Source: DASQEH01 sp038237745
Lineage (GTDB): Bacteria > Actinomycetota > Actinomycetes > Propionibacteriales > Nocardioidaceae
Length of the DNA stretch: 64,000 nt
Reading direction: 5' to 3'
Assembly (NCBI GenBank): GCA_038237745.1
Contig: JBBRYJ010000001.1
Span: 186,001-250,000, forward strand
The notes under the pieces are model-generated. The model was not told the origin of the DNA and searched no databases. It saw nothing but the letters and a program-made list of their open reading frames with translations. Made by a program: the position numbers and the translations under genes. The number at the start of each line of letters is the position of its first letter. Within the stretch, counting starts at the first letter, position 1. Below, in pieces: positions 50,113 to 58,295 of this stretch.

Positions 50113-51120
50113 GTGACGACATCGGAGACTGCCTCAGTCGTTGCGTCCGACTCCGCCGCCGCCGAGCTGGCGCTGGAGGCTCGGTCGAGCCCGACTGCGC
50201 TCCGGCGGTTCCTGCAAGGCCTTCCCGCCGTCGACCAGGTGGGGTGCGAGGCGCGGGCAGCAGCGCTGTCCCGCCGGTCGATCAAAACGACCGCAAAGGC
50301 GTTCGCACTCGAGCTAGCGGTCTCGATGATCGACCTCACCACGCTGGAGGGGCAGGACACCGCCGGCAAGGTGCGGGCGCTGTGCGCCAAGGGGATTCGC
50401 CCCGACCCGGCCGACGCGTCATGTCCGCCGGTGGCGGCGATCTGCGTCTATCCCGACATGGTCGGCACTGCCCGCGCGGCGTTGCGAGGGTCCGGCGTCC
50501 GGGTCGCCTCTGTCGCCACCTCGTTCCCGTCCGGCCGCAACTCGCTCGACGTCAAGCTCCTCGACACCCGGCACGCGGTGGCAGCCGGGGCTGACGAGAT
50601 CGACATGGTCATCGACCGGGGCGCCTTCCTTTCCGGCGACTACTCCCGTGTCTTCGAGCAGATCGTCGCGGTCAAGCTGGCCTGCGCACGCCCCGACACC
50701 GAGGGTCGCCCAGACGCCCACCTCAAGGTGATCCTCGAGACCGGCGAGCTGGTCACCTACGACAACGTCCGACGCGCGTCGTGGCTTGCCATGCTCGCCG
50801 GCGCAGACTTCATCAAGACGAGTACCGGCAAGGTACAGCCCGCTGCCACGATGCCCGTGACGCTCACGATGCTGGAGGCGGTGCGCGACTTTCGGGACAC
50901 CACCGGTCGTCAGGTCGGAGTGAAGCCGGCAGGCGGCATCAGCACGGCCAAGGACGCGGTTCGGTATCTCGTGATGGTCAACGAGACGGTCGGCGACGAC
51001 TGGCTCTCCCCCGCCTGGTTCCGCTTCGGGGCGTCCCGTCTGCTCAACGACCTGTTGATGCAGCGCAGCAAGCTCGCCACAGGTCGCTACGCCGGCCCCG
51101 ACTACTTCACGTTGGACTAG
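50113..51120 (+). CDS. deoC: deoxyribose-phosphate aldolase
   Basis: Splits 2-deoxyribose-5-phosphate into glyceraldehyde-3-phosphate and acetaldehyde. The Schiff-base Lys lies in LAGADFIKTSTGK, with the proton-relay Lys in VGVKPAGGIST. DEIDMVIDRGAFL and HLKVILETGEL are further family blocks. At 335 residues it is the long DeoC form with an N-terminal extension of about 60 residues. It heads deoC-ALDH-ALDH-like, and the adjacent aldehyde dehydrogenase is well placed to oxidise the acetaldehyde produced. Confidence 0.95.
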   Translation: MTTSETASVVASDSAAAELALEARSSPTALRRFLQGLPAVDQVGCEARAAALSRRSIKTTAKAFALELAVSMIDLTTLEGQDTAGKVRALCAKGIRPDPADASCPPVAAICVYPDMVGTARAALRGSGVRVASVATSFPSGRNSLDVKLLDTRHAVAAGADEIDMVIDRGAFLSGDYSRVFEQIVAVKLACARPDTEGRPDAHLKVILETGELVTYDNVRRASWLAMLAGADFIKTSTGKVQPAATMPVTLTMLEAVRDFRDTTGRQVGVKPAGGISTAKDAVRYLVMVNETVGDDWLSPAWFRFGASRLLNDLLMQRSKLATGRYAGPDYFTLD

Positions 51121-51129
51121 GAGCAGCTG

Positions 51130-52560
51130 ATGGCTTTCGCCTACGCGCCGGCTCTGGAGTCGCGCTCCGTGCTCGACCTCAGGTCGTCGTACGGGTTGTT
51201 CGTCGGCGGGGTGTTCGTCGACGGCAGCGGCCCCAGCCTCAAGTCCGTCAGCCCGGCCAACGAAGAGGTGTTGGCGGAGATCTCGGAGGCCACGGACGAC
51301 GACGTCGACAAGGCGGTCAAAGCAGCTCGCAAGGCGTACGCCCGTATCTGGTCGGCGATGCCGGGGGCCGAACGAGCCAAGTACCTCTACCGGATCGCTC
51401 GGATCGTCCAGGAGCGCTCCCGCGAGCTCGCGGTGCTCGAGTCCCTCGACAACGGAAAGCCGATCAAGGAGTCTCGCGACGTCGACGTCCCACTCGTGGC
51501 GGCGTACTTCTTCTACTACGCGGGATGGGCCGACAAGCTCGAGCACGCAGGTTACGGCAGCGCACCGCGCTCCCTGGGTGTCGCGGGCCAGATCATCCCC
51601 TGGAACTTCCCGCTGCTGATGCTGGCGTGGAAGATTGCCCCCGCTCTCGCCTGCGGGAACACCGTCGTCCTGAAGCCGGCAGAGACGACGTCACTCACGG
51701 CACTGCTCTTCGCGGAGATCTGCCAACAGGCGGACCTGCCACCCGGAGTCGTCAACATCGTCACCGGGGCCGGTTCGACGGGTCAGGCGATCGTCTCGCA
51801 CGCGGGGGTCGACAAGGTCGCCTTCACCGGGTCGACAGAGGTCGGCAAGTCGATAGCCCGCACGGTCGCCGGGACGTCGAAGCGAGTCACCCTGGAGCTC
51901 GGTGGCAAGGCGGCGAACATCGTCTTCGACGACGCCCCCATGGACCAGGCGGTCGAAGGGATCGTCAACGGCATCTTCTTCAACCAGGGACATGTCTGTT
52001 GTGCCGGGTCCCGGCTGCTGGTCCAGGAGAGCGTGTACGACGAGGTCCTCGCACGGCTGAAACGTCGGATGGCGACCCTGCGCATCGGCGACCCGCTGGA
52101 CAAGAACACCGACGTGGGAGCCATCAACTCGTCGGAGCAGCTGACCAAGATCCGCGAGCTCTCCGAGATCGGCGAGCACGAGGGGGCCGAGCGCTGGTCG
52201 GCTCCCTGTGAGCTTCCGGACCGAGGTTTCTGGTTCCCGCCCACGATCTTCACCGGCGTCTCGCAGGCGCACCGGATCGCCCGTGAGGAAATCTTCGGCC
52301 CGGTGCTGTCCATCATGACGTTCCGCACCCCCGCAGAGGCGGTCGAGAAGGCGAACAACACTCCCTTCGGGCTCTCAGCGGGCGTCTGGACCGACAAGGG
52401 CTCACGCATCCTGTGGATGTCCAACGCGCTGCGGGCAGGGGTGGTGTGGGCGAACACCTTCAACCGCTTCGACCCGAGCAGCCCCTTCGGCGGCTACAAG
52501 GAGTCCGGCTTCGGCCGCGAGGGCGGCCGCCACGGGTTGGAGGCCTACCTTGCCACCTGA
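51130..52560 (+). CDS. NAD(P)-dependent aldehyde dehydrogenase
   Basis: Complete 476-residue ALDH. PWNFPLLMLAWKIAPALACGNTVVLKPAE and FTGSTEVGKSIA form the cofactor site, the general base Glu is in LELGGKAANIVFDD and the nucleophile Cys in FFNQGHVCCAGSR; EIFGPVLSIM and NTFNRFDPSSPFGGYKESG complete the family pattern. Placed directly after deoC, acetaldehyde is the likely substrate. ATG with GGAGCAG upstream. The next gene, a shortened ALDH, overlaps its end by 11 bases. Confidence 0.94.
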   Translation: MAFAYAPALESRSVLDLRSSYGLFVGGVFVDGSGPSLKSVSPANEEVLAEISEATDDDVDKAVKAARKAYARIWSAMPGAERAKYLYRIARIVQERSRELAVLESLDNGKPIKESRDVDVPLVAAYFFYYAGWADKLEHAGYGSAPRSLGVAGQIIPWNFPLLMLAWKIAPALACGNTVVLKPAETTSLTALLFAEICQQADLPPGVVNIVTGAGSTGQAIVSHAGVDKVAFTGSTEVGKSIARTVAGTSKRVTLELGGKAANIVFDDAPMDQAVEGIVNGIFFNQGHVCCAGSRLLVQESVYDEVLARLKRRMATLRIGDPLDKNTDVGAINSSEQLTKIRELSEIGEHEGAERWSAPCELPDRGFWFPPTIFTGVSQAHRIAREEIFGPVLSIMTFRTPAEAVEKANNTPFGLSAGVWTDKGSRILWMSNALRAGVVWANTFNRFDPSSPFGGYKESGFGREGGRHGLEAYLAT

Positions 52561-53518
52561 ACCCGCCCGTACCGACGCCGCCGCCCCTCCGCGAAAAGCC
52601 AGGGGCGCTCGCATCGACGTACGCAAGACCTACAAGCTCTATATCGGGGGCGCCTTCCCGCGCAGCGAGTCGGGCCGTTCCTACGCAGTCGTCGATCACG
52701 GGGGCCGGTTCCTCGCGAACGCCGCGCAGGCATCGCGTAAGGATGCGCGAGACGCCGTCGTCGCCGCTCGCAAGGCATTCGGCGGATGGGCTTGCCGGAC
52801 GCCGTACAACCGTGGCCAGGTCGTCTACCGCGTCGCAGAGGTTCTCGAAGGCCGCCGCGATCAGTTCGTCGCCGACGTCCGGAGCAGCGAGGGGTTGTCG
52901 AAGCGCTCGGCCGAGACGCTCGTCGACGCCGCCGTCGACCGGCTCGTCTGGTACGCCGGCTGGGCCGACAAGGTGGCCCAGGTGGTCGGTTCGACCAACC
53001 CCGTCGCAGGGCCGTACTTCGACTTCTCGGTCCCTGAGCCCACTGGGGTCGTCGCGATCGTCGCGCCGCAACAGTCGTCGCTGCTCGGGCTCGTCAGCGT
53101 CATCGCCCCGGTGATCACTACCGGCAACACCTGTGTCGTGATCTCGTCCTACCGGCGCCCGCTGCCCGCGGTCACGCTCTCGGAGGTGCTGGCCACCTCC
53201 GACGTCCCGGGAGGCGTGGTCAACATCCTGACCGGCAGTCTCGAGGAGGTCGCACCCTGGTTGGCGTCGCACATGGACGTCAACGCGCTCGACCTGACGG
53301 GTGTCGCAGACCCGGAGACGGCTCAGGAGTTGGAGGTGGCGGCGGCCGACAACCTCAAGCGGGTACTGCGGCCGACGGGCGTCCCGGGGCAGGCCGAAGG
53401 CGCCACCACGGGCTCCCAGCATGCGGGCGGCGAACCGGACTGGACGGTCGACCCGGGTATCGCGCGGATGACGGCGTTCCTGGAGACGAAGACCGTATGG
53501 CATCCCATCGGACTGTGA
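52550..53518 (+). CDS. truncated, catalytically incomplete aldehyde dehydrogenase-like protein
   Basis: A 322-residue protein related to the N-terminal Rossmann half of ALDHs (KLYIGGAFPRSESGRSYAVVD, VAIVAPQQSSLLGLVSVIAPVITTGNTCVVI, LDLTGV where ALDHs have FTGS). The Glu general base, the nucleophile Cys and the oligomerisation domain are missing, so it should not be an active dehydrogenase. The start is a TTG with GGAGG six bases upstream, inside the end of the active ALDH gene. Full-length conservation of the frame and tight coupling argue against a decaying pseudogene; a partner or regulatory subunit of the upstream ALDH is more likely. Confidence 0.85.
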   Translation: MPPEPARTDAAAPPRKARGARIDVRKTYKLYIGGAFPRSESGRSYAVVDHGGRFLANAAQASRKDARDAVVAARKAFGGWACRTPYNRGQVVYRVAEVLEGRRDQFVADVRSSEGLSKRSAETLVDAAVDRLVWYAGWADKVAQVVGSTNPVAGPYFDFSVPEPTGVVAIVAPQQSSLLGLVSVIAPVITTGNTCVVISSYRRPLPAVTLSEVLATSDVPGGVVNILTGSLEEVAPWLASHMDVNALDLTGVADPETAQELEVAAADNLKRVLRPTGVPGQAEGATTGSQHAGGEPDWTVDPGIARMTAFLETKTVWHPIGL

Positions 53519-53526
53519 CCCCGACT

Positions 53527-53570
53527 CCCCTGGCGAGAGGCGAAGATTCCCCGCCGAGAGGGCGCAAACG
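53527..53570. repeat. 2 x 22-bp repeat related to the array upstream of pyc (inverted)
   Basis: Two 22-bp units (53527-53548 and 53549-53570) with a CCCCG(C)CGAGAGGGCG core; the second matches the reverse complement of the unit at 35933-35954 at 18 of 22 positions. A third, poor unit may follow. It lies in the gap between the ALDH-like gene and the GNAT gene. Confidence 0.55.
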
Positions 53571-53625
53571 CCCCCTCGCGTCATCACGGCGCTTGACTTC
53601 CGCGTATCGCGAGCGAGGCGCCTGA

Positions 53626-54444
53626 GTGGTTCCACCGGATGACGACCCCTTGGCAGACTGGCCCGCCCGAGCCCGGCTGTACGACCCGACCGGTCGGCTC
53701 GTTCTGGTTTACACGATGTCTGAAGGCACCCGGGACGAGCGACCCTGGGTCGATGGCGCCTGGCGACCGGACTCGGCCCCGGTGGAGGCAACCTCGCGGG
53801 CCATCATCGAGAACCTCCCGGGGTTCACCCTGTCGACATCTGACTCGACGCTCGTGGAGGCCCTGACGGGAGCCGGGGCGACGTACCTCCGTCACGCCCG
53901 CGCGATGAGCCACCCGCTCCGGGTTCTTCCGGCGGTCACCGCCAATCCCCGCATCACCGTCGAACCGCTGACACGAGCACAGCTGGAACGACACGCCGAG
54001 CAGCTCGGCGCGATCAGCTACGCCGCCTACTCCCCCGGGCACCCTGACCACTCCCATGACGAGGTGGGGTCCGCAGTCGATGAGATCCGGGCGATCGGCC
54101 GGGGCGAGGTGCTCGGCCCTTTCCTGGAGCAGTCTCGAGTGGCGTTGCACGAAGGCGCGATCGTCGGAGTCTGCCTGGTCGTCGATCGCGAGGGGAGCCC
54201 CCCGGACGGCGGCCCGTGGGTCGTGGACATCTTCCGCGACCCTGCGTGCGAGGAGCGCGGAGTGGCGACGGCCCTCCTCGCCGGCACTCTCGCGTCCACC
54301 CGAGCCGCCGGACTTCCGGGCCTCTCACTGGCCGTGAGCCATCCGAACGCGAACGCGAAGCGCTTGTACGCCGCTCTCGGCTTCGTCGACCGAGGCGAGA
54401 GCTGGACCCTGGCTCTGCCGTCGCGGACCGGCGTGACGCCGTAG
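53626..54444 (+). CDS. GNAT family N-acetyltransferase
   Basis: A 272-residue protein. The C-terminal third holds the acetyl-CoA fold: VGVCLVVDREGSPPDGGPWVVDIFRDPACEERGVATALLAGTL with the (Q/R)xxG(V/I)A pyrophosphate loop, then LAVSHPNANAKRLYAALGFVDRG. The N-terminal half (residues 1-120) is a divergent second GNAT-like or accessory domain. Substrate unknown. GTG start with GAGG seven bases upstream. It is separated from the ALDH pair by the 22-bp repeats and converges on add. Confidence 0.85.
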   Translation: MVPPDDDPLADWPARARLYDPTGRLVLVYTMSEGTRDERPWVDGAWRPDSAPVEATSRAIIENLPGFTLSTSDSTLVEALTGAGATYLRHARAMSHPLRVLPAVTANPRITVEPLTRAQLERHAEQLGAISYAAYSPGHPDHSHDEVGSAVDEIRAIGRGEVLGPFLEQSRVALHEGAIVGVCLVVDREGSPPDGGPWVVDIFRDPACEERGVATALLAGTLASTRAAGLPGLSLAVSHPNANAKRLYAALGFVDRGESWTLALPSRTGVTP

Positions 54445-54470
54445 GAGCGGAACGCCGTCGCCGACCGGCG

Positions 54471-55580
54471 TCACACCGTCGAAGCTGGACTCGGCCGAGG
54501 AGCGCCGGTAAGGGCGTCGTAGCCGGGCTTGATGACCCTCTCGATCAGATCGAGACGCTCGTCGAACGGCAGGAATGCGCTCTTCATCGCGTTGATGGTG
54601 AACCACCTCATATCGTCGAGGTCGAACCCGAATGCAGCCGTGAGAAGCTCCATCTCGCGGCTCAGTGTCGTACCGCTCATCAACCGGTTGTCGGTGTTGA
54701 CGGTCACCCGGAAGCGCATCTCGGTAAGAGTCCCGATGGGGTGCTCGGCCATCGACCCCGCGGCACCTGTCTGCAGGTTTGACGACGGGCACATCTCCAG
54801 CGGCACCCTCCGGTCCCGGACGTAGGAGGCGAGCCGACCCAGACGGAAGCCGTCGCCCACCTTCTCGATGTCGTCGACGATGCGTACGCCGTGCCCGAGC
54901 CGCTCGGCGCCGCACCACTGCAGCGCCTGCCAGATCGAAGGGAGCCCAAAGGCCTCGCCGGCGTGGATCGTGAAGTGGTAGTTCTCCCTCTGGAGGTACT
55001 CGAAGGCGTTGAGGTGCCGGGTCGGGGGGAAGCCCGCCTCGGCACCGGCGATGTCGAAACCGGCGACGCCTCGGTCACGGTGCCGCACTGCGAGCTCCGC
55101 GATCTCCCCGGAGTTCGCGGCGTGCCGGAGGGCGGTCAGGATCTGCTGTACGACGATGGGACGGCCAGCCGCCTCAGCTGTCGCCGACGCCTCCTCGAAC
55201 CCTGCGTGCACCAGCTCGACCACCTCGTCGAGACCGAGCCCGGCCTCGAGATGCTGCTCCGGGGCGTAGCGGACCTCGGCATATACCACGCCGTCGCGAG
55301 ACAGGTCCTCAACGCACTCGACCGCCACGCGTCGCAGGTCGTCCGGCCGCTGCATCACCGCGACCGTGTGCGCGAACGTCTCCAGGTAGCGCACCAGGCT
55401 GCCCGAGTCCGCGGCGTTGACGAACCACGTGTCCAGCTCCTCCGGCTCGATGACGGGAAGGTCGTGTCCTACGGCATCGGCGATCTCGACGATCGTGGCA
55501 GGTCGAAGGCCGCCGTCGAGATGGTCGTGCAGCAGCGCCTTGGGTGCCTCTACGAAGCGCTGGTCGGTCGCCTGGTGCAT
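54471..55580 (-). CDS. add: adenosine deaminase
   Basis: Zinc enzyme deaminating adenosine/deoxyadenosine to inosine/deoxyinosine, which PNP can then cleave. The metal motif HDHLDGGLRP, the HAGEAFG catalytic Glu region, RLGHGVRI and NTDNRLMS are all in place over 369 residues. ATG with GGGAGG upstream. Same neighbourhood as Rv3313c (add-deoA-cdd), though here deoA and cdd lie beyond a FabG/MaoC pair. Confidence 0.96.
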   Translation of the reverse strand: MHQATDQRFVEAPKALLHDHLDGGLRPATIVEIADAVGHDLPVIEPEELDTWFVNAADSGSLVRYLETFAHTVAVMQRPDDLRRVAVECVEDLSRDGVVYAEVRYAPEQHLEAGLGLDEVVELVHAGFEEASATAEAAGRPIVVQQILTALRHAANSGEIAELAVRHRDRGVAGFDIAGAEAGFPPTRHLNAFEYLQRENYHFTIHAGEAFGLPSIWQALQWCGAERLGHGVRIVDDIEKVGDGFRLGRLASYVRDRRVPLEMCPSSNLQTGAAGSMAEHPIGTLTEMRFRVTVNTDNRLMSGTTLSREMELLTAAFGFDLDDMRWFTINAMKSAFLPFDERLDLIERVIKPGYDALTGAPRPSPASTV

Positions 55581-55629
55581 CCCGATATCCTCCCAGGTGG
55601 GGTCGCCTGTTCTGAGAGAGAGGTCCGTA

Positions 55630-56391
55630 GTGGATTCCAGCCGTCAGCGAGTCGCCCTCGTCACCGGGGCGGCACGTGGCATCGGCGCCGCGGTGGCCAG
55701 ACGGCTCAGCGCTGACGGTTATGCCGTCGCAGTCCTCGACCTCGACGAGTCGGCATGCGCCACCACCGTCGACGACGTCACCGCATCCGGCGGGGTCGCC
55801 TTGGCTGTCGGAGCGGACGTGGCCGACGCACCGCAGGTCGACGCGGCGGTCACCCGGGTCGCCGACGAGCTCGGTCCCCCCACCGTGCTTATCAACAACG
55901 CCGGGATCACCCGTGACAACCTGCTGTTCAAGCTCACCGAGCAGGACTGGGACTCGGTGCTGGCAGTCCACCTTCGCGGTGCGTTCCTCATGAGCCGGGC
56001 GGCTCAGTCGTACATGACGAAGGCAGGCTGGGGGCGGATCGTCAACCTGTCCAGCACGTCGGCGCTGGGGAACCGCGGCCAGGCGAACTATGCCGCCGCC
56101 AAGGCCGGGATGCAGGGGTTCACCAAGACGCTGGCGCTCGAGCTCGGCAGGTTCGGAGTGACCGTCAACGCGATCGCGCCGGGCTTCATCGTCAGCGAGA
56201 TGACAGCGATGACCGCCGAACGGCTCGGTGTGAGCTTCGAGGACTTCCAGGCTGCCCGCGCCGCCGAGACGCCCGTGCCACGGGTCGGCACTCCGGACGA
56301 CATCGCCCACGCCGTGTCGTTCTTCGTCAGCGAGGGAGCGTCGTTCGTGTCAGGTCAGGTGCTGTACGTCGCCGGCGGGCCCCGTGGCTAG
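55630..56391 (+). CDS. FabG-like 3-oxoacyl-ACP/CoA reductase (SDR)
   Basis: Classical SDR of 253 residues: TGAARGIG cofactor loop, NNAG, and the Ser-Tyr-Lys catalytic set in NLSSTSALGNRGQANYAAAKAG. The C-terminus (VSGQVLYVAGGPRG) is typical of FabG. GTG start with GAGAGAGG six bases upstream; a longer frame overlaps the add promoter region and is rejected. Together with the MaoC gene 75 bp downstream it would reduce and hydrate/dehydrate acyl thioesters. Confidence 0.9.
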   Translation: MDSSRQRVALVTGAARGIGAAVARRLSADGYAVAVLDLDESACATTVDDVTASGGVALAVGADVADAPQVDAAVTRVADELGPPTVLINNAGITRDNLLFKLTEQDWDSVLAVHLRGAFLMSRAAQSYMTKAGWGRIVNLSSTSALGNRGQANYAAAKAGMQGFTKTLALELGRFGVTVNAIAPGFIVSEMTAMTAERLGVSFEDFQAARAAETPVPRVGTPDDIAHAVSFFVSEGASFVSGQVLYVAGGPRG

Positions 56392-56466
56392 GCCGCCCGT
56401 AATGCACCGCGGAGCCGGTGACGACCCGCACGTCGCGGCGTACTCACGGGGTATCGGCGTCCCAGC

Positions 56467-56934
56467 GTGACCAGGGTCTTCGAGACCGCCGACGATCTGG
56501 ACTCGGCAGTCGGGGAGCACCTGGGGTACAGCGACTGGCAGACGATCGACCAGCGCCGGATCGACGCCTTCGCAGCGGTGAGCGGTGACCACCAGTGGAT
56601 CCATGTCGACGCAGAACGCGCCGCCAGAGGCCCCTTCGGTACGACGGTTGCTCACGGCTATCTCACCCTGTCGATGGTGCCGGTCCTGGTCGGCTCACTG
56701 GTCGAGTACGCCGGCTGGGGCGAGAAGATCAACTACGGCTCCGACAAGGTGCGGTTCCCGGGCCCCGTGCCGGTGGGAAGCCGGGTCCGGGCCGGTGCCG
56801 AATTGCTCGCCGTGAGCCGGCTCCCGTCCGGTGTCCAGGTGTCGATGCGCGTCACGATGCAGGTCGAGGGGCCCCATCACGAGGTCGAGGACAAGCCGGC
56901 CCTCGTTGCCGAGACGCTCACGCTGCTTGTCTGA
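56467..56934 (+). CDS. MaoC-family (R)-specific enoyl hydratase/dehydratase
   Basis: Hot-dog fold protein of 155 residues. The catalytic Asp/His pair lies in AVSGDHQWIHVDAERAARGPFGTTVAHGYLTLSMV (Asp-x4-His), the hydratase motif of (R)-specific enoyl hydratases. It probably works with the FabG-like reductase just upstream in acyl-CoA or acyl-ACP metabolism. GTG start. Convergent with deoA. Confidence 0.92.
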   Translation: MTRVFETADDLDSAVGEHLGYSDWQTIDQRRIDAFAAVSGDHQWIHVDAERAARGPFGTTVAHGYLTLSMVPVLVGSLVEYAGWGEKINYGSDKVRFPGPVPVGSRVRAGAELLAVSRLPSGVQVSMRVTMQVEGPHHEVEDKPALVAETLTLLV

Positions 56935-56984
56935 CAATACCGAGCGCCAGACGCTCGAGGAGTGCTCGAGCTCCTGGCTGGCTG

Positions 56985-58280
56985 TCACCCGATCCGGTCG
57001 AGAACTATCTCGGAGCGCTCTACCCGGGCGTCGTCTGACTCGTCGGCAATGTCGACTGCATCCTGCAGCGACTGCTCGGCGCGCGCGAAGCGGTTCGAGT
57101 CGTCGCTCAACAGCGTCAGGATGGGCTGGCCCCTCCCGACCTTGTCTCCAGGCTTTGCGTGGAGTAAGACGCCCGCACCGGCCTGGACCGGGTCCTCCTT
57201 ACGGCTGCGCCCCGCTCCGCAACGCCATGCGGCCACTCCGACCGCCAGCGCGTCCAGGCGTGTCAGCACACCCGATGACGCTGCCGTCACCTGGTGGCTC
57301 TCCTTGGCCCGCGGCAGCTCCGCGTCGACGTCACCCCCCTGTGCGCCGATCATGGCACGCCAGACGTCCATGGCCGAGCCGTCGGCGAGCTTCACCGAGG
57401 GGTCGACGTCGTCGTGCCCCGCCGCTGCCAGCATCTCCCGGGCCAGAGCCAGCGTCAGCTCGACGACGTCGTCCGGCCCCCCTCCCGCCAACACGTCGAG
57501 CGACTCCTGTACCTCGATGGCGTTTCCCGCCGTGAGCCCGAGCGGCGTGGACATGTCGGTGAGGAGGGCCACTGTCGTCACGCCTGCGTCGTTGCCCAGG
57601 TCGACCATCGTGCCGGCAAGCTCGCACGCGTCCGCGAGAGTCTTCATAAAAGCCCCCGAGCCGACCTTGACGTCGAGTACGAGGGCGCCGGTGCCCTCTG
57701 CGATCTTCTTGCTCATGATCGAGCTCGCGATCAGAGGGATCGCCTCGACTGTGCCTGTCACGTCCCGCAGTGCGTACAGCTTCTTGTCGGCAGGTGCCAG
57801 TGACGCGCCTGCGGCGCATACCACCGCTCCCACCGACTCGAGCTGCGCGATCATCTCGTGGTAGGACAGGTCACAGTTCCAACCCGGGATGGACTCGAGC
57901 TTGTCGAGCGTGCCGCCGGTGTGTCCGAGACCGCGGCCGGACAGCTGCGGCACGGCGACGCCACACGCTGCGACGAGCGGGGCCAACGGAAGGGTGATCT
58001 TGTCGCCCACGCCACCGGTCGAGTGCTTGTCGGTGGTGTCGCGAGACAGCGACGAGAAGTCCATCCGCGTGCCGCTCGCGATCATCGCCGCGGTCCACCG
58101 GCTGATCTCGCGACGGTTCATGCCGTTGAGAAGGATCGCCATCGCAAGCGCCGACATCTGCTCCTCCGCCACGGCTCCGCGCGTGTATGCGTCGACGACC
58201 CAGTCGATATGCTCGTCGGACAGCTCTGCCTTGTCGCGTTTGGTGCTGATCACCTCAACCGCGTCGAATGGCTCGCCCAT
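56985..58280 (-). CDS. deoA: thymidine phosphorylase
   Basis: Pyrimidine nucleoside phosphorylase of 431 residues giving thymine/uracil and 2-deoxyribose-1-phosphate. KHSTGGVGDKITLPLAPL binds phosphate, GRGLGHTGGTLDKLESIPG binds the nucleoside, and VLDVKVGSGAFM is the family hinge. ATG with GGAAGGTGAG upstream. It is the last gene of the operon ABC transporter-cdd-P450-deoA; its product feeds the mutase/DeoC path. Confidence 0.96.
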   Translation of the reverse strand: MGEPFDAVEVISTKRDKAELSDEHIDWVVDAYTRGAVAEEQMSALAMAILLNGMNRREISRWTAAMIASGTRMDFSSLSRDTTDKHSTGGVGDKITLPLAPLVAACGVAVPQLSGRGLGHTGGTLDKLESIPGWNCDLSYHEMIAQLESVGAVVCAAGASLAPADKKLYALRDVTGTVEAIPLIASSIMSKKIAEGTGALVLDVKVGSGAFMKTLADACELAGTMVDLGNDAGVTTVALLTDMSTPLGLTAGNAIEVQESLDVLAGGGPDDVVELTLALAREMLAAAGHDDVDPSVKLADGSAMDVWRAMIGAQGGDVDAELPRAKESHQVTAASSGVLTRLDALAVGVAAWRCGAGRSRKEDPVQAGAGVLLHAKPGDKVGRGQPILTLLSDDSNRFARAEQSLQDAVDIADESDDARVERSEIVLDRIG

Positions 58281-58295
58281 GTCTCACCTTCCGTG

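Noticed and set aside
52550..53518. Interpretation of the shortened ALDH as a pseudogene
   Set aside because: The frame is clean, has a good ribosome site and coupled start, and ends in a coherent C-terminus; a partner protein fits better.
53355..53567. Short minus-strand open frame over the 22-bp repeats at the ALDH-like gene end
   Set aside because: It mostly mirrors the end of a real gene; the 22-bp period is not a multiple of three, so repeats would not encode a repeated peptide.
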